Assembly: GCA_016182805.1 (NCBI GenBank)
Contig: JACPFV010000063.1
Coordinates: 1-61,136 of the forward strand
Reading direction: 5' to 3'
From: Gammaproteobacteria bacterium
Lineage (GTDB): Bacteria; Pseudomonadota; Gammaproteobacteria; Nevskiales; Nevskiaceae
Length of the DNA stretch: 61,136 bases
Shown: piece after piece, positions 45,505 through 53,027 of the stretch
Numbering within the stretch: the first letter of the stretch is position 1
How the letters are laid out: the number at the start of each line of letters is the position of its first letter
Translations under genes and position numbers: made by a program
Notes under the pieces: model-generated
The model's database searches: none
What the model was told of the DNA's origin: nothing
What the model saw: only the letters and a program-made list of their open reading frames with translations

Positions 45505-45783
45505 ATGAAGCTCGCCACGCGCATCCGCCCGATCAGCTTTCTCAAGGCGCATGCCTCGGAAATCGTCCGGGACCTCGCAAGTCGCGGCCCATCGATGGTC
45601 ATCACCCAGAACGGCGAAGCCAAGGCCGTGCTGCAGGACATCCACAGCTACGAGGAGACGCAGGAAACCCTGGCGCTGCTGAAGATTCTGGCCTTGGGCC
45701 AGCAGCAGATTGCGAGCGGTCGGGTCGTGCCGCTGGATGAGGCCGTCGCACGGATCAAGTCGCGGCGACGGCGCGCGGAGTGA
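45505..45783 (+). CDS. Phd/YefM-family antitoxin
   Basis: 92 residues. Phd/YefM fold: IRPISFLKAHASEIVRDLASRGPSMVITQNGEAKAVLQDIHSYEE, where the VITQNGEAKAVL strand-turn is the family signature. The C-terminal tail (LDEAVARIKSRRRRAE) is basic and likely binds the toxin. It should repress its own operon through the upstream inverted repeat. The stop overlaps the toxin GTG by 4 bases. Confidence 0.87.
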   Translation: MKLATRIRPISFLKAHASEIVRDLASRGPSMVITQNGEAKAVLQDIHSYEETQETLALLKILALGQQQIASGRVVPLDEAVARIKSRRRRAE

Positions 45784-46103
45784 GCAGGCCGATACTGCTC
45801 ACCGAGGATGCGGTTCGCGATCTCGACGACATACACGCCTTCGTCGCTGCCCACGACGGCGTCGCCCGAGCCGATCGCCTGGTGGACGGAATCGGCGGCG
45901 TACTCACCAAGCTCGCCGGCTTTCCGGAGCGCGGCGAGTACCCGAAGGAGCTTGCCAGTCTCGGCATCCGGCAATTCCGCCAAGTCCACCACAAACCTTA
46001 TCGGATGATCTGCCAAACGACGGATGAAGCGATCACCGTCATGTTGATTGCCGACGGCCGCCGGGACATGCAATCCCTGCTTCAGCGGCGGCTGCTGGGG
46101 TGA
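45780..46103 (+). CDS. ParE/RelE-superfamily toxin
   Basis: 107 residues from GTG 45780, coupled to the antitoxin. ParE/RelE fold: ILLTEDAVRDLDDIHAFVAAHD N-terminal helices, FPERGEYPKELASLGIRQFRQVHHKPYRMICQT, then VMLIADGRRDMQSLLQRRLLG. The GIRQFRQ and YRMIC blocks are the ParE-like core, and HHKPYR bears the usual Arg. It could be a gyrase inhibitor or mRNase; the family does not tell. Confidence 0.85.
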   Translation: MSRPILLTEDAVRDLDDIHAFVAAHDGVARADRLVDGIGGVLTKLAGFPERGEYPKELASLGIRQFRQVHHKPYRMICQTTDEAITVMLIADGRRDMQSLLQRRLLG

Positions 46104-46163
46104 GCAGGACGTTCTACGACCCGGGGCGCACCTCGGTATTGAGCCTCAGACTCCGCCGCGATT

Positions 46164-47756
46164 CTACGTTTCGGCCGCACCGTGCTCGCGCGTCTCGACG
46201 AAGCGCACGTCCGGCCAGCGCTCCTGCGCCATTGCGAGGTTCACGGCGCTGGACGCGAGATAAACCAGGTCGCCGAAGTGGTCGCGCGCCAGGCGCGCAT
46301 CGTTTTTCTCCTGGAACTCCTTGAGCTTCTTCGGGTCGTCGGCGGCGATCCAGCGGGCGCAGTGGACCGTCACCGGCTCCAGCGCGGCCTCGACGCCGTA
46401 CTCGTCCTTGAGGCGGAACGCCGTGACCTCGAACTGGAGCTGGCCGACCGCGCCCAGGACGATGTCGTTGTTGGTCAGCGGCCGGTAGACCTGGGTCGCG
46501 CCTTCTTCGCACAACTGGTCCAGGCCCTTGTTGCGCTGCGTGGCCTTGAGCGGGGCCTTCAGCACCACGGGGCGGAACAGGTCCGGCGCGAAGTTGGGCA
46601 CGCCGGAATAGCGCAGCGTCTCGCCCTCGCTGAAGGTGTCGCCGATGGCGATGGTGCCGTAGTTGTGCAGGCCGATGATGTCGCCGGGATACGCCTCCTC
46701 CACCGTCTCGCGGTCCTTGGCCATGAAGGTCAGCGCATTGGACACGCGCACGGTGCCGCCCAGGCGCACGGAGTGGATGTTCATGCCGCGGCGATAGGCG
46801 CCGGAGGCGATGCGCACGAAGGCCACGCGGTCGCGGTGCTTGGGGTCCATGTTGGCCTGGATCTTGAAGCAGAAGCCGGTGAATTTGGCTTCCTCCGGCC
46901 TCACCTCGCGCGTGTCGGCCGCGCGCGCGCTCGGCGACGGCGCCCATTCGACGAAGCCGTTGAGCAGCTCGCGCACGCCGAAATTGTTGATCGCGGAACC
47001 GAAGAACACCGGCGTCAGCTTCGCGGCGCGGTACTGCTCCAGGTCGAAGCCGTGGCCGGCCATCTGCACCAGCTCGATCTCTTCCAGGAGCTGCTTGTAG
47101 GTCCAGCCGAAGCGCTCCTCCAGCCCCGGCGCGCGCAGGCCGTCGATGGTCTCGATGTCCGACACGCGCAGCTTCTCGCCGGAGTAGAGGTAGTAGCGGT
47201 CCTCCAGCAGGTGGTACACGCCCTTGAAGTCGCGGCCCATGCCCACCGGCCAGGTGATCGGCGTGCAGCGGATGTTGAGGATGCGCTCGATCTCGTCCAG
47301 CAGCTCCAGCGGCGGACGGCCTTCGCGGTCGAGCTTGTTGATGAAGGTGACGATCGGCGTGTCGCGCATGCGGCACACTTCCATCAGCTTGATCGTGCGC
47401 GGCTCCACGCCCTTGGCGGCGTCGATCACCATCAGCGCCGAATCCACCGCGGTCAGCGTACGGTAGGTGTCCTCGGAAAAGTCCTCGTGGCCCGGCGTGT
47501 CCAGCAGGTTCACCACGCGGTCCTTGTACGGGAACTGCATCACCGAAGTGGTGATCGAAATTCCGCGCTCCTGCTCCAGCGTCATCCAGTCGGAGGTCGC
47601 GTGGCGGCTGGCCTTGCGGCCCTTGACCGTGCCGGCCAACTGGATCGCGCCGCCGAACAGCAGCAGCTTTTCGGTCAGCGTGGTCTTGCCCGCGTCCGGA
47701 TGCGAGATGATGGCGAAGGTGCGGCGCAGTGCCGCCTGCTGGGCGATGGAGGACAT
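46164..47756 (-). CDS. prfC: Peptide chain release factor 3
   Basis: 530 residues from ATG 47756, one longer than E. coli RF3 (529). Translational GTPase: P-loop SHPDAGKTT (18-26), switch region [26 protein letters not shown]3 [14 protein letters not shown], and G4 INKLDREGR. It recycles RF1/RF2 from the ribosome after termination. Monocistronic in view; divergent from the antiporter gene. Confidence 0.97.
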   Translation of the reverse strand: MSSIAQQAALRRTFAIISHPDAGKTTLTEKLLLFGGAIQLAGTVKGRKASRHATSDWMTLEQERGISITTSVMQFPYKDRVVNLLDTPGHEDFSEDTYRTLTAVDSALMVIDAAKGVEPRTIKLMEVCRMRDTPIVTFINKLDREGRPPLELLDEIERILNIRCTPITWPVGMGRDFKGVYHLLEDRYYLYSGEKLRVSDIETIDGLRAPGLEERFGWTYKQLLEEIELVQMAGHGFDLEQYRAAKLTPVFFGSAINNFGVRELLNGFVEWAPSPSARAADTREVRPEEAKFTGFCFKIQANMDPKHRDRVAFVRIASGAYRRGMNIHSVRLGGTVRVSNALTFMAKDRETVEEAYPGDIIGLHNYGTIAIGDTFSEGETLRYSGVPNFAPDLFRPVVLKAPLKATQRNKGLDQLCEEGATQVYRPLTNNDIVLGAVGQLQFEVTAFRLKDEYGVEAALEPVTVHCARWIAADDPKKLKEFQEKNDARLARDHFGDLVYLASSAVNLAMAQERWPDVRFVETREHGAAET

Positions 47757-47848
47757 GGACGAAACCAACCGGGGGCGCGGATTTTAGCGGATGGGACGTT
47801 CCGGCGCGGCGCCCGCCATAATGGCCGCGGGCCTTGCCGGGAGCGGCG

Positions 47849-49576
47849 GTGGCGGAATACGGGCACGCATTCGCGCTGGTGGTCGCGGCATTGGTGCTGC
47901 TGAGCATCCTGTCCAGCGTGCTGAGCTTCCGGCTCGGCGCCCCGCTGCTGCTGGTGTTCCTGCTCGTCGGCCTGCTCGCCGGCGAGGACGGGCCCGGCAA
48001 CATCCACTTCAACGATGCGCCACTGGCGTACGCCGCCGGCTCGCTGGCGCTGGCGGTGATCCTGTTCGACAGCGGCTTCGCCACGCCCCTTCGCGTCTAC
48101 CGCGTCGCCGCCGCGCCGGCCATCACGCTGGCCACGTTGGGCGTGGTCGTCACCGCGGCGCTTGCCGGCTGGGTCGCCCATGCCGTCCTGCCGCTGTCCT
48201 GGACCGAGAGCCTGCTGCTGGGCGCGGCGATCAGCTCCACCGATGCGGCCGCGGTGTTCTTCCTGCTGCGCACCGGCGGCATCCGCATCCGCGAGCGCGT
48301 GCGCTCGATCCTGGAGATCGAGTCGGGCACCAACGACCCGGTCGCGGTGTTCCTGACCCTGACGCTGCTGGAGCTGGCGATGGCGCCGCAGGCACCGGAC
48401 CGCATCGGCCCGATGGTGCTGCTGCACTTGGTGCAGCAGTTCGGCCTGGGCGCCGCGCTGGGTCTTTCCGGCGGCTGGGCGGTCGTGCGCGTCATCAACG
48501 TGTTCGACATGGACACCGCGCTGTACCCGCTGGTCGCGCTGTCCGCCACGCTGTGCGTGTTCGCCGGCGCCGACCTGCTCGGCGGCAGCGGCTTTCTGGC
48601 GGTGTATCTCGCCGGGCTGGTCGCCGGCAACCGGCCGCTCAAGGCCAAGTACTCGCTGCGCCGCTTCCAGGCGGCGATGACCTGGCTGTCGCAGATCCTC
48701 ATGTTCCTGACGCTGGGCTTGTTCGCCACGCCCTCGCAGTTCCCGGCCGCGATCGTGCCGGCGCTGCTGGTCGCCGCGGTGCTGACCTTCATCGCGCGCC
48801 CGCTGGCGACCGTCGCCTGCCTGGCGCCGTTCCGCGTCCCGCCGAGGGAGACCGCATTCGTCGCCTGGGTCGGCCTGCGCGGCGCGGTGTCCATCCTGCT
48901 CGCGATCCTGCCGCTGATGGGGCCGACCGAGCACGCGCGCCTGATCTTCAACACCGCCTTCCTGGTCGTGGTGTTCTCGCTGCTGATCCAGGGCTGGACC
49001 GTGCGCCCGGTGGCGCGGCGCCTGGGACTGATCGAGTCCGACACCAGCGGCCTGGTGGACCGCATAGATGTGGAGCTGCCCGGCCGCGCCACGCACGAGC
49101 TGGTCGCCTACCGGCTGAGCGAGAAAAGCCCGGTGCTGATGGGCGTGCGCATCCCGCGCTGGGCGCGGCCCTCGCTGGTGCTGCGTCAGGGCGAATCCAT
49201 GCGCCCGCACCAGGCCGGCGACCTCAAGCCCGGCGACACCGTCTACCTGTTCTGCGCGGAGCGGCACATCAAGCTGCTGGACCGCATCTACGCCGGCAGC
49301 CCGGCCGGCGACGAGCGCCTGTTCCTGGGCGATTTCTCGCTGCCGCCGGAGATCACGGTGAATTCGGTTGCCGAGCGCTACGGCCTGCCGGTGCCGCCGG
49401 ACCTGTCGAACAAGACCCTGCGCGACGCCTTCGCCCACCGCCTGCGCGGCCGCGCCGAGCTGGGCGACCGCATCCCGCTGGGCTCTTTCGAGCTGATCGT
49501 GCGTGACATCTCGGCCGAGGGCGACATCCTGGAAGTCGGCCTGCTGCTGGACAATCCGGATGCCGCCCGCCGTTGA
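47849..49576 (+). CDS. nhaP2: K+/H+ antiporter, NhaP2/CvrA type
   Basis: 575 residues from GTG 47849 (GGGAG 5 bases upstream); a TTG 15 bases earlier is less likely. CPA1 family with 12-13 helices; LLLGAAISSTDAAAVFFLLR and LEIESGTNDPVAVFLT carry the ion-site Asp residues, and GSGFLAVYLAGLVAGNR and GLRGAVSILLAILP are typical. After the membrane part come a TrkA-C-like domain (about 400-480) and a CorC-like end, as in NhaP2/CvrA. It exports K+ (and perhaps Na+) for H+. Confidence 0.9.
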   Translation: MAEYGHAFALVVAALVLLSILSSVLSFRLGAPLLLVFLLVGLLAGEDGPGNIHFNDAPLAYAAGSLALAVILFDSGFATPLRVYRVAAAPAITLATLGVVVTAALAGWVAHAVLPLSWTESLLLGAAISSTDAAAVFFLLRTGGIRIRERVRSILEIESGTNDPVAVFLTLTLLELAMAPQAPDRIGPMVLLHLVQQFGLGAALGLSGGWAVVRVINVFDMDTALYPLVALSATLCVFAGADLLGGSGFLAVYLAGLVAGNRPLKAKYSLRRFQAAMTWLSQILMFLTLGLFATPSQFPAAIVPALLVAAVLTFIARPLATVACLAPFRVPPRETAFVAWVGLRGAVSILLAILPLMGPTEHARLIFNTAFLVVVFSLLIQGWTVRPVARRLGLIESDTSGLVDRIDVELPGRATHELVAYRLSEKSPVLMGVRIPRWARPSLVLRQGESMRPHQAGDLKPGDTVYLFCAERHIKLLDRIYAGSPAGDERLFLGDFSLPPEITVNSVAERYGLPVPPDLSNKTLRDAFAHRLRGRAELGDRIPLGSFELIVRDISAEGDILEVGLLLDNPDAARR

Positions 49577-49579
49577 CGC

Positions 49580-50455
49580 TTACTCGCCGTTCAGAAGCGG
49601 GTGATGCTGCGACAGGGCGAAGAACGTCGCCTGCACGTAGTCCTTGTTGTCGCCGGTGTTGTTCTGGTTGTAAACGCCGGCCTTGAAGTAGACGTTCTTG
49701 CCGACGTAGCCGGAGTCGATCGCCGTGCGGTAGACCGTCTTGCCGCCGGACAGGCGCGAGACCGTCACCGTGAGGTCGTTGTCCCTGTAGTCGATGCGGT
49801 AGCCGAAGACTTCGCCGAGCGCGATGCCGTCGCCGCCGTCGTTGCCGACGATGTCCTCGGAGTAGCGGTTCTTGTTGGAGATGCTGTCGTGGCCGGCGTA
49901 GATGCGGCCGGTCTTCTCCTGCGGCTTCTTGTCGAAGTAGAGGCGGATCACCTCGGTGTCCGGGCCGTGGATCTGGCCGATGACGACGCGGCCGAGCTTC
50001 TCGGCGTCGCCGGTGGTGGAGACGCGGTCCACGCGCAGCGTCGCCTGGAGCGTGCCGCCGTCCTCCGGCTTCCAGTTGTTGGAGTCGGCGGTCGCCGACG
50101 CGCCCGGGTCCAGCATCTCGCGCAGCTCGGAGCGCGAGTACTTGGAGCCGGAGGTGTGGCCGGCGATGTTCGGGCTGCGGAACACCATGCCGCCGGTCTG
50201 CGGATCGGTGTAGAACGCCCCCTCCAGCGTGTAACCGTCATTCAACTCGTCGTTCGGGATGTCTTTTCCCGATGGAATGGTTAACTTCCAGTTGGACAAA
50301 TCGAAGTTTTGTGCCGGAGCGGCGGCAGGATCAAGCGGTGCCAGTCCGGGTCCAGAAGAGCCGCCCGATCCGCCGCCGCACGCGGTCATGGAAAGTACAG
50401 CGATCATGGCAATACCCGCGCAGACATGCGCGGCGAAACGTTGAAAGCGCGCCAC
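49580..50455 (-). CDS. PL7-family alginate lyase lipoprotein
   Basis: 291 residues from GTG 50455 (AAGGA 8 bases upstream). Lipobox MTAC with Cys26, then a Gly/Ser linker and a single jelly-roll lyase domain. The three PL7 motifs are all present: RSELR (108-112), QIH (161-163) and YFKAGVYNQ (256-264); catalytic residues would be Arg112, Gln161, His163 and Tyr262. It should cut alginate or a related uronic-acid polysaccharide at the outer membrane or periplasm. No alginate synthesis or uptake genes are in the window. Confidence 0.92.
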   Translation of the reverse strand: MARFQRFAAHVCAGIAMIAVLSMTACGGGSGGSSGPGLAPLDPAAAPAQNFDLSNWKLTIPSGKDIPNDELNDGYTLEGAFYTDPQTGGMVFRSPNIAGHTSGSKYSRSELREMLDPGASATADSNNWKPEDGGTLQATLRVDRVSTTGDAEKLGRVVIGQIHGPDTEVIRLYFDKKPQEKTGRIYAGHDSISNKNRYSEDIVGNDGGDGIALGEVFGYRIDYRDNDLTVTVSRLSGGKTVYRTAIDSGYVGKNVYFKAGVYNQNNTGDNKDYVQATFFALSQHHPLLNGE

Positions 50456-50710
50456 TTCCGTAATCCTTGCGTTTTAGGAATGAGGCGGCGCAAGTTATTG
50501 GAAGGGCCGCCCCGCCGAAATGGTCAAAAGAACCTAATCGACGGCTCAGCTTCGCGGTTCCGCCGGGCGCGCAAGGGCGCGCCGGCGGCCCGGCAGGATT
50601 CAAAAATGGGAAGCGGACGGTCGCGGCGGCAGCCGCGCGCGGTTCAGCGGCTGGTCCCGTGTCGGCCCCGATACGGGGCCTCCACCGGGACAGGGCGCGT
50701 TGTACGCACC

Positions 50711-51196
50711 CTACTCGTGATGGTGGCCGCCCGGACCGTGGACGTGGCCGTGGCTCAGCTCTTCCAGGGTGGCGTCGCGCACCTGGGCGACTTCCACTTC
50801 GAAGTTCAGCGTCACGCCGGCCAGGGCGTGATTGCCATCCACCGTGACCATGTCGCCGGCCACGCGGGTCACGATCACGGCGACCGGGCCGTGGTCGCCC
50901 TGCGCGTGGAAGCGCATGCCGGGTTGCAGATCGCTTACACCCTGGAACATGCGGCGCGGCACCTGCTGCACCAGGCGCTCGTCGCGCTCGCCGTAGCCCT
51001 CGGCGGGCTCCACGCGCACGCTCAGCTTGTCGCCGGCGCGCTTGCCGGCCAGCGCCTTTTCCAGTCCGGGGATGATGTTCCCGGTGCCATGCAGGTAGGC
51101 CAGCGGCTCGCCGCCGGCGGAGCTGTCCAGCACCTCGCCGCCGTCGTCCTTCAGCGTGTAATGAATGGAAACGACACAGCGCTCGGCAATCTGCAT
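50711..51196 (-). CDS. slyD: FKBP-type peptidyl-prolyl isomerase SlyD
   Basis: 161 residues. SlyD-type FKBP: AERCVVSIHYTLKDDGGEVLDSS, GTGNIIPGLEKALAGKRAGDKL, an insert-in-flap domain (about 70-130; YGERDERLVQQVPRRMF ... VDGNHALAG), and a short His-rich tail (SHGHVHGPGGHHHE), the metal-binding part. Shorter than E. coli SlyD (196) because the tail is short. Prolyl isomerase and chaperone of the cytosol, also a nickel donor. No operon partner. Confidence 0.93.
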   Translation of the reverse strand: MQIAERCVVSIHYTLKDDGGEVLDSSAGGEPLAYLHGTGNIIPGLEKALAGKRAGDKLSVRVEPAEGYGERDERLVQQVPRRMFQGVSDLQPGMRFHAQGDHGPVAVIVTRVAGDMVTVDGNHALAGVTLNFEVEVAQVRDATLEELSHGHVHGPGGHHHE

Positions 51197-51520
51197 GACA
51201 CGTCTCGAAGCGAAAGGAGCGCCATCCTACTGCATCCGGGCTTGCGCCGGGCCGAGGCCATCGCTTTTGTCTAAGCGCCTTTTGGCGCAACCGTTTGCGC
51301 CTCGCGCGCATCTAAATTGTCGGGAACGCCGCGCGACGCAAATGGCATCGATGGCGACATATTGGTTGATCGCACCAACAGTTGGCTTGAACGCCTTGGA
51401 ACGGCCGTGGCCGTTCCGGGGTTCAATTGGAAAAGTTACGTTTTTTCAACGTGATATGTCGGATGCGTCGCTTGGCATGGTTCGCGCAACAGGAGCCGCG
51501 CACTCACACAGGAGATGGCA
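51197..51520. other. Gene-poor stretch with hairpins before a small exported protein
   Basis: 324 bases without a gene I can support. Notable parts: GCGCC-TTTT-GGCGC near 51277-51291; TTGGT/ACCAA arms near 51362-51379; and GGAACGGCC-GT-GGCCGTTCC (51398-51417), a strong 9-base stem. ACGTT/AACGT arms with T-runs follow near 51436-51456. An upstream regulatory region or unusually structured 5' leader for the next gene is likely; a small RNA cannot be excluded. Confidence 0.45.
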
Positions 51521-51778
51521 ATGCTGAAGATCAAGAAGATCGCCGCGCTGACCGCGCTGCTCACCGCCGCCGCGATGCCCGCGGCGAGCCAGGCCGCCGA
51601 CTCCGCGCTGTCGCCGCTGCCGTATCTCGGCGCCGTCATCGCGCACCAGGGCAACGAGGCGTTGCGCATCATCCGCGAGCAGGTGCGCGACGACATCAAG
51701 CAGTGGCTGCCGGTGCTGGACGGCGTGGTCGTGGACGAGACCGCCCGCCTCGCTGCGCCTGCCCAGCCCAAGGGCTAA
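51521..51778 (+). CDS. Small exported protein of unknown function
   Basis: 85 residues from ATG 51521 (AGGAG 6 bases upstream; ATG 51515 is too close to it). Residues 1-26 are a classic signal peptide, LKIKKIAALTALLTAAAMPAASQA, with cleavage near AASQA-AD. The remaining ~58 residues contain a helix (YLGAVIAHQGNEALRIIREQVRDDIKQWLPVLDG). No cysteines are in the mature part and I know no family. It has its own leader with hairpins and a terminator, so it looks like an independent gene. Confidence 0.65.
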   Translation: MLKIKKIAALTALLTAAAMPAASQAADSALSPLPYLGAVIAHQGNEALRIIREQVRDDIKQWLPVLDGVVVDETARLAAPAQPKG

Positions 51779-51795
51779 GCTACTCCATCTTCCGA

Positions 51796-51830
51796 CGCCC
51801 GGCCCGGTGGCCGGGCGTTCTCACGTTTTC
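51796..51830 (+). terminator. Terminator-like hairpin after the small exported gene
   Basis: CGCCCGGCC-CGGT-GGCCGGGCG (51796-51817) is a 9-base GC-rich stem followed by TTCTCACGTTTT. The T-run is broken, so termination strength is uncertain, but its place, 18 bases after the stop and before the adaptor gene, fits. Confidence 0.55.
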
Positions 51831-51841
51831 CAAGACCCGCC

Positions 51842-52924
51842 ATGAAAATCCGCTATCGCCTTCTGGCCCTGCTGCTCGCCGTACCGGCGCTTGCCGCCTG
51901 CCCGGGCAAGAAGGAAGAGGAGAAGAAGGAAGAAGCCGCCATCCCGGTGGAGGTCGCGCCGGTGACGGTCGGCGCGATCGACGCCGCCTACCGCGGCACC
52001 GCGACGCTGGAAGCCGAGGACGAGGCAACCGTGGTCGCCAGGACCGCCGGCGTGATCGAGCAGGTGCTGGTCGAGGAAGGCGCGCGCGTGCGCACCGGCC
52101 AGGCGCTGGCGCGGCTGGAGACCGAGCGGCTCAAGCTGGAGGCCGCGCGCGCGCAGGCCACGCTGGACAAGCTGGAGCAGGACTACCGGCGCAACGAGTC
52201 GGTGTTCCAGCGCAACCTGATCTCGCGCGAGCTGTTCGAGCGCAGCAAGTTCGAGCGCGACGCCGCGCGCGCCGCCTACGAGCTGGCGCTCCTGACGCTG
52301 GAGGAGAGCGAGATCCGGGCGCCCTTCGACGGCGTGATCTCCGCGCGCCACATCAAGCTCGGCAACACCATCCAGCCCGGCGCGCCGGCGTTCCGCGTCA
52401 CGCGCATGGACCGCCTGCAGGCCAACATCTACGTGCCGGAGCGCGACATCCACAAGCTGCGCGCCGGCCAGGACGCGGCGCTGACGGTGGACGCCTGGCC
52501 GCACCGCGGGTTCCGCGGCGCGATCCTGCGCGTGAACCCGGTGGTGGACTCCGCCACCGGCACGGTCAAGGTCACGGTGGCGATGAACGCCGGCCAGCCG
52601 GAGCTGAAGCCCGGCATGTTCGGCCGCGTCGAGATCCGCTACGACCGCCGCGAGAACGCCGTGCTGGTGCCCAAGGACGCCGTGTTGTCCGAGGACGCGG
52701 CCTTCGCCGTGTTCGTCGTCGCCGACCGGAAGGCGAGCCGGCGCGCGATCAAGGTCGGCTACTCCGACGGCGATCGCTACGAGGTGCTGGACGGCCTCAG
52801 GGCCGGCGACCAGGTCGTCACCACCGGCCAGGCCAACCTCAAGGATCAGGCGCGGGTGGAAGTCGTGAACGCGCCGCCCGCCGGCGGCGCGCCGGTGACG
52901 GCGCAGGCCGCGGCCGCGAACTGA
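51842..52924 (+). CDS. RND efflux periplasmic adaptor (membrane fusion protein)
   Basis: 360 residues with an N-terminal signal/anchor and Cys20 in LAACPGK, a likely lipoprotein site, then a Lys/Glu-rich linker. The adaptor architecture is clear: lipoyl-like half (VVARTAGVIEQVLVEEGARVRTGQALARLE), a coiled coil (about 95-145), the second lipoyl half (IRAPFDGVISARHIKLGNTIQPGAPAFRVTRMDRL), and a beta-barrel/membrane-proximal domain. It links the RND pumps downstream to an outer-membrane channel encoded elsewhere. Gap to the first pump gene is 103 bases. Confidence 0.9.
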   Translation: MKIRYRLLALLLAVPALAACPGKKEEEKKEEAAIPVEVAPVTVGAIDAAYRGTATLEAEDEATVVARTAGVIEQVLVEEGARVRTGQALARLETERLKLEAARAQATLDKLEQDYRRNESVFQRNLISRELFERSKFERDAARAAYELALLTLEESEIRAPFDGVISARHIKLGNTIQPGAPAFRVTRMDRLQANIYVPERDIHKLRAGQDAALTVDAWPHRGFRGAILRVNPVVDSATGTVKVTVAMNAGQPELKPGMFGRVEIRYDRRENAVLVPKDAVLSEDAAFAVFVVADRKASRRAIKVGYSDGDRYEVLDGLRAGDQVVTTGQANLKDQARVEVVNAPPAGGAPVTAQAAAAN

Positions 52925-53027
52925 TTACAAGAACGGATCGTCGGCACGTCGCAACCGAGGGGCCGGCCCGCCGCCGGCCGCCCACGCCGTGCCTGGTGCG
53001 AAATAAGGAAGTGCCGGGGACCCCCGC

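Noticed and set aside
50660-50690. GGCCCC-GATAC-GGGGCC hairpin as slyD terminator
   Set aside because: The stem is good but no T-run follows on the slyD strand, so I do not call it.
51421-51440. GGTTCAATT reminiscent of a tRNA T-loop
   Set aside because: The flanking bases do not pair and no acceptor or anticodon stem can be built.
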